A stretch of 64,000 bases of DNA, from assembly GCA_037039925.1 (NCBI GenBank), contig JAXRKP010001288.1:50001-114000 (forward strand). The letters are read 5' to 3'. The position numbers and the translations under genes were made by a program. Positions 24,660 through 37,149 of the stretch are shown here, piece after piece. The stretch is from Doris montereyensis (taxonomy: Eukaryota; Mollusca; Gastropoda; Nudibranchia; Dorididae). The notes under the pieces were generated by a model that was not told the origin of the DNA, did no database searches, and was given only the letters and a program-made list of their open reading frames with translations. Positions within the stretch are counted from its first letter, which is position 1, and each line of letters starts with the position of its first letter.

Positions 24660-27600
24660 AGCCTTCCATGGCAGAAGATAAATTATCAACAGTCGAATCC
24701 CTCCATTCTTTTCTGGGTTGTTTTGCATCAGCTCAACAGTGTGCTTAGCATAATGAGGACGTGTTATATTTTTGATAATGGACAACGATTCATGCCAAAC
24801 GTTTCATGGAATACTCATCGGAATTTGGGGCCTTTTCCATTTCAGAAATGGTCAACACAGATAAATTACTTTTTTTCTGCTCACTTTCAACTTTGCCTTC
24901 ATTTGTATTTGGACTTGCGTGGACTTGATTTTGTGTTGATTCAAGGAAGACTATTTTACAATGAGTTCAAATTTTTGTCATCTTATTATATTTGGACTGT
25001 CAAGCTGTTTTAGGATTAACATTTTTAAATTTGGCATTATTTTATGAGAAACAATTCCTTGAAATGTAACAGTAATTTTAAAATTCACCTGAACTTTTTT
25101 GTATGGAGGAAAGTTAATATTATATGCTAAGAGAACTTCCATTTTGTGCTTTCATTTTGGAAATGAATTTATACGTTTTCTTTATTGAATCAACATAACT
25201 CCCCTTTCAAAATTATCTTTCAAGAATTACTCATTTTCTTTCACAGACTTTAGATAGTAATATGACCTTCATTTACACACATATCATCTTCTCATGTTGT
25301 ATATTGTATGATCGTTGATGATGAACAGATGAGTGGATTGTAAATTTGAAATCAGGAGCTTTATTTAAGTTGTGTTCTATTTTCTTAAATGTCCATAATT
25401 GCTGTCTGTGATGGTTATTTCTTTTTAACTTATCTGACTAGGCTACATAATTCTAAAGATTTCTGTTTCTACATGTTTTGGCTTTACCTTCATGTGAAAT
25501 TCTTCTGTTCTTTGAATCGTACTACACTTGGTGTGCAACCTGATATTATTTTGCAAACTTGCTTGAACTTTTTTGTAAGATTTATTTTCATCATTCATTT
25601 TGAGCCTTCTCTTCGATTAAGCATCTCTGTTTTATTTCATAGCATTATGTGTGGAGGATACTACATGACATGTAATATTAGTACATCTGCACAATGCTGC
25701 ATTTATTTGTCTTTTTTTTTTTATTACAGCATAAATTGTTTCACCTATCGAAAGATTACATTTCAGGTATTGGATAACATCTTTTGATCTCTTTTAATCC
25801 ATTGTGATTGTGAGGCTTTTCTGTTTTTTTTTTAAAAAATTATTTTTTTTAGATGTCATGGTAAGTTTTGTGTTCGAGGTTAAATCGAGGTAGTTTCTTA
25901 TTTCTGCTCCCTGAACCCAACGATATTTCCCAAGGAGTGAATGAACTTTATACTGAGAGTTTTGTACATTCCACATTATAAGCTAATGGTGCTACACATT
26001 AGAACGCCACGGTATTTTATTACCTCAAGAAGCAATCCTACGACAACAAACGTTTAATCGAGCAATTGCTTGTTATGCTGTTGACACTGTTGTTGTTTAT
26101 GATATGGGATCTAAATCAGCCATTGGCCAGACGAACTGCAGTTATATATATACTGCATCAATCAATGCTAGCTGTGGAGAATGGTGTATGTTGATTAATG
26201 TGAGGGTGTGTGTGTGTGTACAGCCGGAGTTAAAAGACTATTTTTATACAATGTACATTACTCATTACTTGTTTCTTAATTTTATTATGTGAATATTCAT
26301 CGATTCAGCCAGCAATCCAAGGAAAGCACATAATAATGTATGATCATGACATGTCATTAATGTCAATGTTTGATTTGCTAAGACACAATGTATGACGGGA
26401 AGATTTATATAGTCTTTATTACAGGCCTCTCTTTTGGGATTAAATTTTATAGTTTGCCCTTCAAATGCAGCATTTTTAATGGGGAGGTGGTTGACCATTT
26501 CATGACAGAACCTGTTCCAAAAAAAAGGAGTTGAAAGGAGAATACATAATTTAAGCAATTTATTTTACATTAAAAAATTTTTTTCCCCCTATAGCATGAT
26601 TCAGATAGCTTTCTAAAAAAAAAAAAAAAGAAGAATCCTATATATATATATATTTATTCTTGCCTAAAGAAACTGTTTTGTTTCTGTAAGGAAAAAGAGA
26701 GAAAAAAGGTGGAGTGAAAAAGAAGATGAAAAGTATAGTGTGATATCATTATTTTATTAATGAACTTCTTAGAAGTCTTCCTCAAGGTTTTTTAATGAAG
26801 TACAGTCTGATAAAAAAATAAATGATTAACAAGTGATGTCGTGAAGAAAATCAACCCCTCCCATAATGACTAAATTAAAGAAAAAGTTGAACATGAAAGT
26901 TGTTACAAATTATATGTTAATGAATTGACGGAATGGCTCTTGAAAGTTAGCGCTTACACTGTTTCTGTTAAATTTTTCTATCTGTTATTATAATTTTTTA
27001 CAATCTGTGAACAAGAATTTCTGATTTTTAGCAGACTATATTAATATATATGAAAGATATATTATGAAGAGTTTATAAATTCTTCCCTTTGCCTGTAAAG
27101 ATAAGCAACAAGAGTATGGAGGATTTGAAGTGTGTTTGGACAGTCAGATCTCTGAAGCTTGTACTGAAAGATTTGCTCCCACATCCTTCCAATTAGTGGG
27201 ACCATCTGCCATTGTACTGTTGTTGACAAAGTTTTTGAATATATTTTTCTGTTGCTTTGCCATTTGACAATTGAATATGCTGTCAGGCTGTGGTACCTTT
27301 TACACTGCTGAGCGTGTTTTTTAAAGTATTGATGATGAAGAGACAAGTATTAGTGTGTCAGTTGACTTGAAATGTATTGTATGGACTTTGCTGGTTGATG
27401 AACAGACTTGCCATGATTGCATCATCCCGAATTGATCATATTTCGCTTAATCATTGAATTCACCTTGTAAATCTTCATTTTCATCTCACATTTTATCATG
27501 GTCATATTGCTATCTAGACTCAATTCTTTTTCTTCTGCAGTCTATCCCTTTCTCTTTTGGGCCCTTTTCAGGGCCCTCCATTATTCCCTGAGAATGTGGG

Positions 27601-29400
27601 TTTTCCATGAAAATGAAATCAAATCCTGTGACATTTAATGTCACTACTTACCTGTCTTTCTTTTTAAGCTATACATTACAAGCCTTTCACTGGTACTCTT
27701 ATTTGTTTTTCTCTCTGAATGTGAAATTTTTAAAAAAAAAATTTTTATTTTATTTATTTTTTTATTCTATATTATATAACTTCTACTTCTACTGTGATTT
27801 TTTTTTTTTATGGCTTCCCCTCTTGCTCTCTTTGAATTTATCTTTAATACAGTGGTCTCTTTAAAAAAACAACCTATATGGTGAAACAGATATATTTAAT
27901 ATTAATTGTTCAAACTCTTCCTATTAGTTCTAAAACTCAAATCCATAGTAGGAGAGATATAAGAAAAGTTTCATTCCTCTTCTCTTTTCTTACTAATCAT
28001 AAAGCTGGGTAGTCATTGGTATCAAACAATTAGGCCCAATTCACTTTTGATCAAGACCATCATGAGTCCTTTATCAGTCAGTGAAAACAGCCAAGTAATG
28101 CTTCCAGTTTACCATATTCATATCGGTTGTGGCGGTGTGTTTGATCTGGTCAAGGTGTTAAATCACAGTGGCCAGTCTATAGTGTAAGTATGACATATGC
28201 TGATGTGAACTATAGGTGTCTATCACCTCATTCATCTGATGGGTGTCTGGCCTCAAGATCAAAGAGCCTGATGCTGACTCGTCAAGACCTAGCAGATATT
28301 CTATGCCTACAACTACAACATTGCTGTTCTGAAGTTAAATTTCGTTTATTGCATTGAGTATAGCAGACCATTTAGCTTTCTGACAAATGAAAACTAGCCT
28401 GTTACTACTACTAATGTGAGCTGAACTGAAGTTTGCAAAAGGACCTCTGAGGCAGGATAATTATAGAGCAAAAAACTAAATTTTGTCATGCACAAGAAGT
28501 GGCCTCTAGGTCCTGTGTATTTCAATTGTTTGTTTGAATCCAGTGTGAAGTAAAAAAAGGTAATGCCTTGATGTTTGAATCCTTTGTAGGGTAGGGGTTT
28601 GACCAGTAATTTAAGTAGAAAGGATAGTTTTTTTATATAATATGCAGTTATACTAATTAAATGGTCAATTGCTTTTGTTGTCAAATAGTGAAAGTGTTCA
28701 AGATTTGCAAGAGATATAATATACATGTCATAATATTAATATATTTTATGTATTACATCAGGTCTTACTACCTCCTCTGCCCAACCCTACCTTGTATTTC
28801 CTAATGCTAATTAAACAATAATTTTTGTATCGCTGTCAAAGTTGTGTTTCTTGAAACTGTTCAAGCAAAGCTATTCAACTATTTCAGCCAATCACTGTTA
28901 AAAGTGTTAGTCAAGAACCGTGCCTTTGGACAATGAATGCTGTAACGAAATGTCACTTATGTTAGGTTTTAATTTCTGCTTGAGGTAATATAAAAGTTGA
29001 ATTATTAATTTAGCAATCTTAAGATTATTTATATTTTATTAATTACACACCCCCCCCCCCCATTCTCTTTCTCTTTCTCTGAGACCAAGGTAAGCTCCAA
29101 GTTCATGTATGACAAAGATGGTGCATTCACCACTGTATAATCAAAGTAAAGGTAATGGAGTAGTCAATGATACCATTTTATATTTTATGAAAATGTTGCA
29201 GTCGTATGATGTTAAATTTTACTTTGAACTAACAGCAAATTTTCAAGATCATTCTTGGCAAGGAATGTGATAGTTTTTTTTTAAAATTTATGCAAATCAG
29301 CTTTTGGTTTTGCAAAAATATAACTTAAAAGGAAATTACATTAAAACATATCAAGATCTTTCAAATAGCATGGTTAGAGTAGTATCTCACTCAGCAATTA
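24660..29400. other. AT-rich region, possible 3' UTR or intron, no gene recognised
   Basis: Very T-rich for several kb after the 24.2-kb ORF, consistent with a long 3' UTR or intron. A strong donor-like GTAAGTATG at 28184 follows about 60 open codons, but the reading has no recognisable motif. C-run at ~29048-29060; short AT repeat at ~26640. Confidence 0.35.
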
Positions 29401-29413
29401 CTCATCTGAATAT

Positions 29414-29660
29414 GAGGGGCTTGGCGGTCCAGAGCCAAGGTGTCAGCCTCTCCTTAACTTAAAAAAAGGTTGTGGGTTCATGCCAAGCAGGTTGAAAATT
29501 ATTTTCTATTTTTATTTGAGTAAAACCCATCTCCTGGGCAATGTAGGTGATCAACACCTAGTCCCATCGGAGGCAGATGATAAAAATGTCCCATGTGCAT
29601 ATTACGACACTTTATGCATGTTAAAGATTCCTTTGCTGTTCTCGGAACAGTTTGGGCAAC
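29414..29660 (+). mobile_element. tRNA-derived SINE
   Basis: A tRNA-like head (GGCTTGGCGGTCCAGAGCC, then a B-box-like GTGGGTTCATGCC at ~29472) is followed by a body with CCCATCGGAGGCAGATGATA, TGTGCATATTACGACAC and GCATGTTAAAGATTCCTTTG. The body matches the minus strand of 56.52-56.64 kb. Confidence 0.7.
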
Positions 29661-30114
29661 ATTTTTTTAATCATTCCAAAAACCCAGAGATTTCCTTAAT
29701 TCTTGATGTGGGTAAAATCAGATCAAACCTGAATGTTTTTAAAATTCTTCATTTTTGTGCTAAAGCCACTGTTTTAAAGTAATCTGTAGTGTAAACTCAT
29801 GCCTGAAGCAAAAACTTTGAACATGTATTATAAGGTCTTGTTAAATTTGATTCTTTTTTATTTAAAGTTTTATTAGGCTTTACATGAGTTGCTAGTGTAT
29901 AAATAAATCCCAATTCTTTTCTTGACCTGTACCGTTGATCAGATTTCAAGCTATTTTGATAGCAGAAATCATGAAAAATATATTCAATTGGGAACATTCC
30001 AAATTTTAAAATATTGGTGAAAATTGCAGGAGATAATATTTTAATCTACTTTTTAGCTATTATTTCATATGCTTTGTTGATTGATGATAAACGTCCATCC
30101 GCAGCTAAGCACAG

Positions 30115-30210
30115 TGTTTCGGAAGAGAATGGAGCACGCTTATCGCTTCGAAGAGTTATGAGGCCAGAATATCCAAACAAATTATGAAAGAGAAAGATGC
30201 ATGTGTTCAG
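30115..30210 (+). CDS. Weak candidate internal exon
   Basis: 96 nt (32 codons) between AGCACAG and donor TTCAG|GTATGA, open in phase 0, reading CFGREWSTLIASKSYEARIS then KQIMKEKDACVQ. The acceptor has a poor pyrimidine tract. Phases fit the candidate last exon at 34.9 kb. An overlapping frame (ending RRVMRPEYPNKL and a stop) is also open, so the call is uncertain. Confidence 0.25.
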
Positions 30211-32037
30211 GTATGATCTTAACATGCACTGATCGTTGTCATTTAGCAGATGGGCGTGCCATACATTTTGAAAATCTGATGTGATAGGTCATCATAAAGA
30301 CAAGGCGAGTGGAAGGGAAAATTAATCGAGAATCAAGTAAATTATCTTGACTGGCCATCTTAGACAAGTTCAAAGGTGAAGGCAGGATTGACTGTATTGT
30401 TAACGAAGTGACCAGGTAAACTAGAGGGACACACATGCAAACACACACCGTGGCACATATCCAGATCCAACTAATCCAAGAGATAAAATCGATTCTATGT
30501 TAAGCAATAAACCACCCATGCAGGCATTTTTTTTCAAGATTGTGGTGGTCCAAACATTATTAGAGTCATGCCATGAATTGGAGCATGCCTATTAATACCG
30601 AAGTGACAGTGTTTATGCGTATTTAGTTTATATAGCAAAGAATCAGTAGGAATAAGTTGGCATGCTTTAGTCAGGATTGTGTTTGAGGACAGCATGCAGA
30701 CTTTAGGCGGTGTCGACTGTACCTTCCACTAAAGTAAGTTCTGTTCCCTGCTTTTCGTCCATGTATTTTCTAATGACACCAGTGAAAATCACTGAAAATG
30801 CTTAGTTTGATAGTACAGCCTAAGAACCCAGTCCTCTGGAGACAGCAGCAGTGAGTTCTAAGGTGAACCTGATATGCCTTGTACATTTTTGCTTAATCTA
30901 TACTTGCAGACTTTACGACATACGGTTTTCATCCAGTCAGATTAGACTCTTAAACCGTTGAACAGATAATGCTCAAATTTTAACACCACTTTTGTATATT
31001 ACCTGTGCATGTTTTAGGCATATTTTTAATTTGAAAAACATTTTCTTTTTTTAAACACAATTCCATTGCGATTGCTGCCGAACCCCCACACTTTTCAGTA
31101 ACCAGCGAAGTCTGAAAAATCTGCCGCCCATTGTCCCCAGTCCACCGCTGAACAGATAATGGTCAAATTTTAAGCTAGATCTAGCTTTAACTTTTTTCTC
31201 TTTTTTTTTCAGCAGGTCAATCTCTAGCTCTCTTAGTTGGAGCACACTAAAGAGTTTGCCCGACTATGAAAAATCCTCCCTCTTAGATCTAGCTCTACAA
31301 TTAGATCTAGAGATAGATCCAGAGCTACTCTAGATCTACCAAATATTTTTTGGCCTAGGTTGGGCTCGGATTAGAAGGATAACCTGCTCATTGAGTGGGA
31401 TGTCAGCTTTTTTATGCTAACAATTACATGTCATGCTTTAATATAATAACAATCATGCTTTTAATTTTAATAACAATCTGCTCATTGAGCGGGGATTCAG
31501 CTTGTTATTCATATATATAGCCGTGTTTGCATTGGCTATTCTTGACTGGAATGTTTTGATCAGACCCCAATAGACAAGCAGTTTCTGTTTATTATTTTAT
31601 CAAGAGAATTGCCTCGTGTAGGTATTATGATGATGTGAAGCTATGCTTGAAATGATGTTTTTGAAAAATATGTTAGTCTTCTTTGCAAGTAGATAGATCT
31701 AGCCTCCAGTGAGCTAAGCGAATGAATGAAAGTTTTTGACTATGACAAAACGGTGTAGCTGTTTTTGCAATCATTTCTGTTGAAAACACTATGTGATTGG
31801 TCATTCATTTTTCAGCTAATTAGAAAAGACGAAACTCTGAGAAAACTCACAACAATAGAGGGCTGTCAGCTATCTTTGATGTTGCAATATGAGCCGCTTA
31901 ATTGCTTTGCCTCCACACCTTGGCACGCGACTGTTACGTAATCTTCTTTCGCCTGCCATGCCCGAGTTGCAACGTATGGTCACAGGTGGTTAGGAAAGAT
32001 AAGATGGATAGGACGGGTGGCAAGCCTTCCTCGGGTC

Positions 32038-32505
32038 GGTCATTTGGCGTATGGCACACCGTGTGATGTGTTTATAACACCTACTAGTATCTGGACCAAT
32101 GAAATACACTTCCCACCCGCCTTTCTATGATTCAATTGCAACATATCATGTGTTATCGGCAGTTACTAGCATTACACTGAGTGTGAATTCTTTTATGATT
32201 CTCAGCTCACGATCAGACCGGTTTTTATGCGGATCGGGCTGTACTAGCGGGGTATTAAGGAGGCACAACTGTAGTATCAATTCAGTCATTTGGCCACACC
32301 CGTGTGATGTGTTTATAACATCTATTAGTGTCTGGACCAATGAAATACACTTCCCACCCGCCTTTTTATGATTCAATTGCAACATATGACATGTTATCGG
32401 CAATCACTAGCATTAAATTGTGTGTGGATTCTTTAATAATAATTTCCAGCTCACGATCAGACCGGGTTCTAATGCAGATCGGGCTGTACTCTTAAGGAGG
32501 TAGTT
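32038..32505. repeat. Diverged tandem duplication, ~245-bp unit
   Basis: Units of about 32038-32284 and 32285-32505 share GTGTGATGTGTTTATAACA, CTGGACCAATGAAATACAC, TTCCCACCCGCCTTT, GATTCAATTGCAACATAT, AGCTCACGATCAGACCGG and GATCGGGCTGTACT. They are clearly homologous but scattered with substitutions and small indels. Confidence 0.85.
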
Positions 32506-33804
32506 TTATATAAGAAAAATTCCCTTGCACAGAAATATTGAGTTCTTAGGCGGACCAGATTCTCAGACGGCGGGTTCTTAGACAGACACCACCGTCGTAT
32601 CAATTTAAAAACCATTACGGTTGAAGTTATATTGATGTATGACCCAGCTGACATAAACTTCTTACTCATGTAACAAACGACACACCACAATATAATTTGT
32701 GGATACATCTGTCGCTCAGTGTCAGTTTGCCTTGTTTCATTGATGAGACACCACATTTAACATCAAAATTCAAATTAAATTTTTGAACAGTAGCAATATT
32801 TTTGTTGTTGAAAAACTACGATTCATTGTGGAAAAGGAAAGAAAATAGTAGCCGCAATTTGCCATTCACTGCCCCAATTTTCCTGGGGGACAAATTGTAA
32901 ATCTAAAATCTGAATTTTGAACTTAAGGTCAAAAACATCAAATTTTAAATATTATCATTTAGATACATGCTATAACCCTTCTAGAGTCTGCAATAGTAAA
33001 AAAAAAAAACTTTTCTGTAAATGGGGTTTAAAGTAACTTTAAGTAAGGCACTCTTTTTATTTAAAAATGTTATAAATTTACTCAATTTTCTTCATAAATA
33101 TTTTGAAAACATGGGAATAAAAACGAAGTCGATGCCTGTCATATGTGGTATGTGTGTAAAGGGAAAGTCTGCCATGTTTGATACACAGTAGAATTAGTAT
33201 CATCTATCGATGCTACAAAACAATGAGGCCCTGTTTGTAAAACATATCTCATACATATTTTGGGTTTAGTAATTTTGAAAATACAACATGGTGTTTTTCT
33301 TAAAATTAGCTTTTCTTTAACAAGTTAAAAAGTTACCATTATATTTGAATCAAAATTGGACTATAGTTTCTCACTATGATTACCTAATTTATATATGAGG
33401 CATATTTTTCTTTTTTCTTATTTAAAATGTTTGATTTTATTGACAATTTTAGTAATTTAAAAATTGGTGTTTTTGAGATTTTATAGAATTTTTCTTCTTC
33501 TCAATAACTAGATCTAGAACAGACATGTGAAAACCGATCAAATAAAACCGTGACATGTTTTCTACTCCCTATATCCCTAATTTGGTTGCCTTTGGATATT
33601 ACATCTTGAGTGGCAACCAAAATGTTAAGCAATGAAGAAAAACTAGTCCATGTCGCTCAACATGATACCCTTTGTGTGTAAGTATGAACATTATGATTAT
33701 GTCAAATATTAATGATTTTGGGTCTGACGTGGGTTGGACTGTAATATTATTTTGAGCTGGTCATTATTTGTTGGCCATGTGCTATGTTGTAACTGTCAGG
33801 CCAA

Positions 33805-34460
33805 CAAGAGTAACCATATTTTGTATGTAGGTTCTCAATGATCCCAAGATCGTTTTCCTTTAAGGAAGTTTTCTGCCAGATGTGGCGTTTAATTGTTGAA
33901 AATTTCATTGTTTCCCCGTCTTTGAGTAGAATTTTCATTTACCTAAACCGCCATTTTAAACAGGTTTTATTATTTAAATTGGAACAGAACCGTTCAGAAC
34001 CTCAACATTGAATACTGACCCGATCTAATAATCGTACCTATCACCCAGGGGTAACAATACTAACATGCTTGTATTTGTATATATATATAATTTTGTGAGT
34101 TGGTTGTTCTTTGTTCGCCAAAGGCTCTGTTGATAGGTGACGGTCACTAAGACTTAGAGTAGTAAGAGTAATTATATTTTGTATGTGGGCTTTAAATAAT
34201 CCCAAGATCGTTTTCGCTTGAGAAAATTTTCTTCCAGAAGTGACGTTTAACTAAGGTAGGCCTAAGGTCCTAAACTTCGATGTTTTCCAGTCTTTAGTGT
34301 AGAATTTACATCCAGCTATCCGGCCATTTTCAACAAGTTTACTTATTAAAAAGTTGGAATAGTATTGTTCACGCCAAACTGCATAACTTTGTATCGAGAA
34401 CTGACTTAATTTAATAATCATACTTAAAATATCACTCAGGGTATAACATGCTTGTTCTAA
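33805..34460. repeat. Old tandem duplication, ~350-bp period
   Basis: Shared blocks in order: AGTAAxxATATTTTGTATGT, ATCCCAAGATCGTTTTC, a GACGTTTAA/GGCGTTTAA block, CGGCCATTTT/CCGCCATTTT, TAATAATC.TACxTA and ATCAC.CAGGG followed by AACATGCTTGT, at ~33.81-34.08 and ~34.16-34.46 kb. Confidence 0.65.
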
Positions 34461-34896
34461 TAATAATTAATAACATAAAGTAACCCCTTGCTACACCATC
34501 CTGTAACGTAAATAGTGAAAATGCAATGCCTCAATAACAATTTTTTTATCAGTGAACGCTTGTAACAGTATTAAGTCATTTTGAGAATAGGCATAGCATA
34601 CTTCAGTGGTCCAAATAAATGCCATGTGTATACATGTATTTATATAATCAAGTTATATAGCGTGATCACTAGGTCCAAATGGAGTCGATGTGTTTTCTTT
34701 TCTTCTGGACACCAATATGATCTGGTCCTTTAGCTATCGTTACTACTATCAAATATCACTGAATATTACTGGTCCTATTGTATATTATTATTTTTAGTAT
34801 TATTTTTACCCACAGATTTTGATATCACAACACTTTACCTTTTTATATATATATATGATAACCTAATGATTTGCATCTTTCAATTTCCTTCTTTAG

Positions 34897-35120
34897 AATT
34901 ATTCAACAAGAGATTCTCCGATTCCTGGTATCTCACCATTGCATAAATCCTGATCAACATTGGCTCACCATGATACATTTGACGCTGATGGTAATTATGA
35001 TACCCGAGTTATCAAGTTGACTGACTCAGTGACTAACTGAATACAATTTACAAGTGTCAAAGTCAAAGGCTGTGGAGCCCATGTGGCCCTTGCCTTTCAA
35101 TAAAGAATTGAATTCTTTAC
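34897..35120 (+). CDS. Candidate terminal exon with poly(A) signal
   Basis: The acceptor CAATTTCCTTCTTTAG ends at 34896. 18 codons (NYSTRDSPIPGISPLHKS) run to TGA at 34951-34953, and AATAAA lies at 35099-35104. This is the layout of a last exon with a short 3' UTR. It may belong with the 30.1-kb candidate; no protein family is recognised. Confidence 0.35.
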
Positions 35121-35549
35121 AAGTTGTTTTGTTTTTTATTTGTATGAATGCATTAAGAAATGTGGGCTTTATCAATTATTACACTACAGTATAGTAGTAG
35201 TAGTAGTAGTAACAACAGTCTAATGCAGCTTGGGAGATCGAAAAAAAATCGTGTTAGTATGTAAACTGTGGTAGTTTAGTAAGTGGACGACAAACGTTAA
35301 CACACAAGGAAAGGCTATGACCATGATTGAATTTAATTCTTAACCAACTTGTCAATGTCAATCATGCATTAAATGAAAATGTCTGTCCAGTTTAATGTTG
35401 CAGGGGGCAGAACTTAATGATCGTGCAGTCAATGGCCATCCATTTCTATCTGATCTGACAAGAATGCAGCAAATTAGTGAAACTTTTCACTCACCAACAC
35501 CAGATGGGTTGAACATGCATCTTTGATTTGATTGACATTAAGAAAATTG

Positions 35550-35576
35550 GGGGGGGGGGGGGGGGGGGGGGGGGGT
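35550..35576. repeat. Poly-G run
   Basis: About 25 consecutive G residues following AAAATT. Such a run is prone to length errors and could form a G-quadruplex. Confidence 0.9.
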
Positions 35577-36234
35577 TCTGGATTGGCGAGTTTGGGACCA
35601 AATTGTCAATTTTCTGATTTTTAAAAACATATTTGGGTCGTGTAGGACAATCATTTAATTTGATATTCTACAAGCAAGTTTATGGCAGTAATTGTCAGAG
35701 GAATGTTCATATGACGTATAAGTCATCTGTTACAGAATATTTTTATTGGTTGAGGTCGGAGAAAATAAGTCAAAATTTTTCCGTCAATTATTCGAAAAAT
35801 GAGTGAGAAGATAGCACTGAACCCTTATTATGTGACAGTAATCAGCCAATCTCAGTCATGGTCATAGCAATGGATTCCTCTGGCTATCTACATCACACCT
35901 GCAGTTCAAGGTCCCAGAACAGTAGAATGGAACATTTGTTTGGTATTGAAGTTGAAGATCAGAATCACAGTTTTCATAACCTCAGCTAGCTAGAGAAATC
36001 ATGTGGCCATTGGAAGCCACAGTGGGCTTGCCAACCTCTCACTCTCATTGGTTTTGAAGAAGTCACATGCTAGTGTTTTTTTTATGAGGATTCACGCACA
36101 CACTTACTTAATTATAGGAATAGTATGGTCAAATAGAATAGGCGGAGAGCAGAGAGAAAAAAGAACAAGTTCAAAGCTGCAATTATAACCATCTAGGAAT
36201 GGCATTTATTCATTGTTTGTCAACAATTTTCAAC

Positions 36235-36600
36235 AAAAACCTGAATGGCAGTATACAACACAGTTTATTGTCCTACCCTCCTCTATGGCAGTGAAACTTG
36301 GACCTTTGACAGTAGAGTACCAGCAGCTGAGGTGAAATATCTAAGAAGAGTACATGTAGTTAGGGGAAAACTAAAACTAAAAGCAGTGAACTGAAAGGAC
36401 AAAATCAGAAACACAACAATATAAGAGTAAGACTAAGAAGAGATCAAATTGAAACCAACGGCATAAAAACAAAGATTGAAATAAATCAACTCAGATGGTT
36501 TGGACATGTAAACATAATGAATGATCAGAGAATAACTAAATCAGTATACAATGCTAAAACTAAAACCCAGGGTAAAACTAAAAGACCAAAAGGTAAAATT
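36235..36600 (+). mobile_element. RTE-like LINE fragment (C-terminal region, plus strand)
   Basis: The plus strand reads MAVYNTVYCPTLLYGSETWT, then EVKYLRRV and INQLRWFGHVNIMNDQRITK, ending TKRPKGK. It is the post-RT tail of the same family as copies A and C, in opposite orientation. Confidence 0.8.
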
Positions 36601-36629
36601 ATGATTGCTCTCTTTTTATTGTTTTTAGA

Positions 36630-37115
36630 TTGTATGTCTCAGAAGTCTCAAATTTGATTCTTTCATCCCCACCAAAATCATGTCGCCATGACCCGATTCC
36701 CACAAATCTTTTTTAAATGTCTCGACATGCAGAGCTCCGTTCATTACACTTACAGACATATTTAATTCTTTTCTTAAGACGCGTTGTCCTTGACTGCTTC
36801 AAAACTCCTTTTCAACAAATGTAAACTTGACCCAGAAGAATTGAAAAATTACCGGCCTGTGTCTAATCTTCCTTTCAATTTTAAAATTTTAGAAAAAGTA
36901 GTACTCATGCAACTGAAAGAGGATTTACATCTGAACAACCTCATCGGGACATTTCAATCAGCATATTGGACTAATCACAGCACTGAAAGTGCGTTGTTGA
37001 AAATTATCAATGATATGACACGTTATAGTGGAAATATTGCTGTTCTCACACTCTTGGACTTATCATGCTGCCTTTGTCATTTCGATTATGCTGACAATTC
37101 TTGTATACCTATTCT
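36630..37115 (+). mobile_element. CR1/L2-like LINE reverse-transcriptase fragment
   Basis: A SSPPKSCRHDPIPTNLF-like start (after a shift) leads to KNYRPVSNLPFNFKILEKVV, FQSAYWTNHSTESALLKIIN and LTLLDLS. These are the conserved N-terminal RT blocks of CR1/L2 elements (SLDPIPT, NYRPVSNLPF, QSAYR..HSTETALL). The RT is cut after LLDLS, just where an RTE-like piece begins on the other strand. Confidence 0.85.
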
Positions 37116-37149
37116 ATAAAAAAATAAATGCTGTTGCTATATCATGACT

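Noticed and set aside
28010..28184. ~60 open codons ending at a strong donor GTAAGTATG
   Set aside because: The acceptor is weak, the exit phase does not fit the 30.1-kb candidate, and no motif is recognisable; open stretches of this length are expected by chance.
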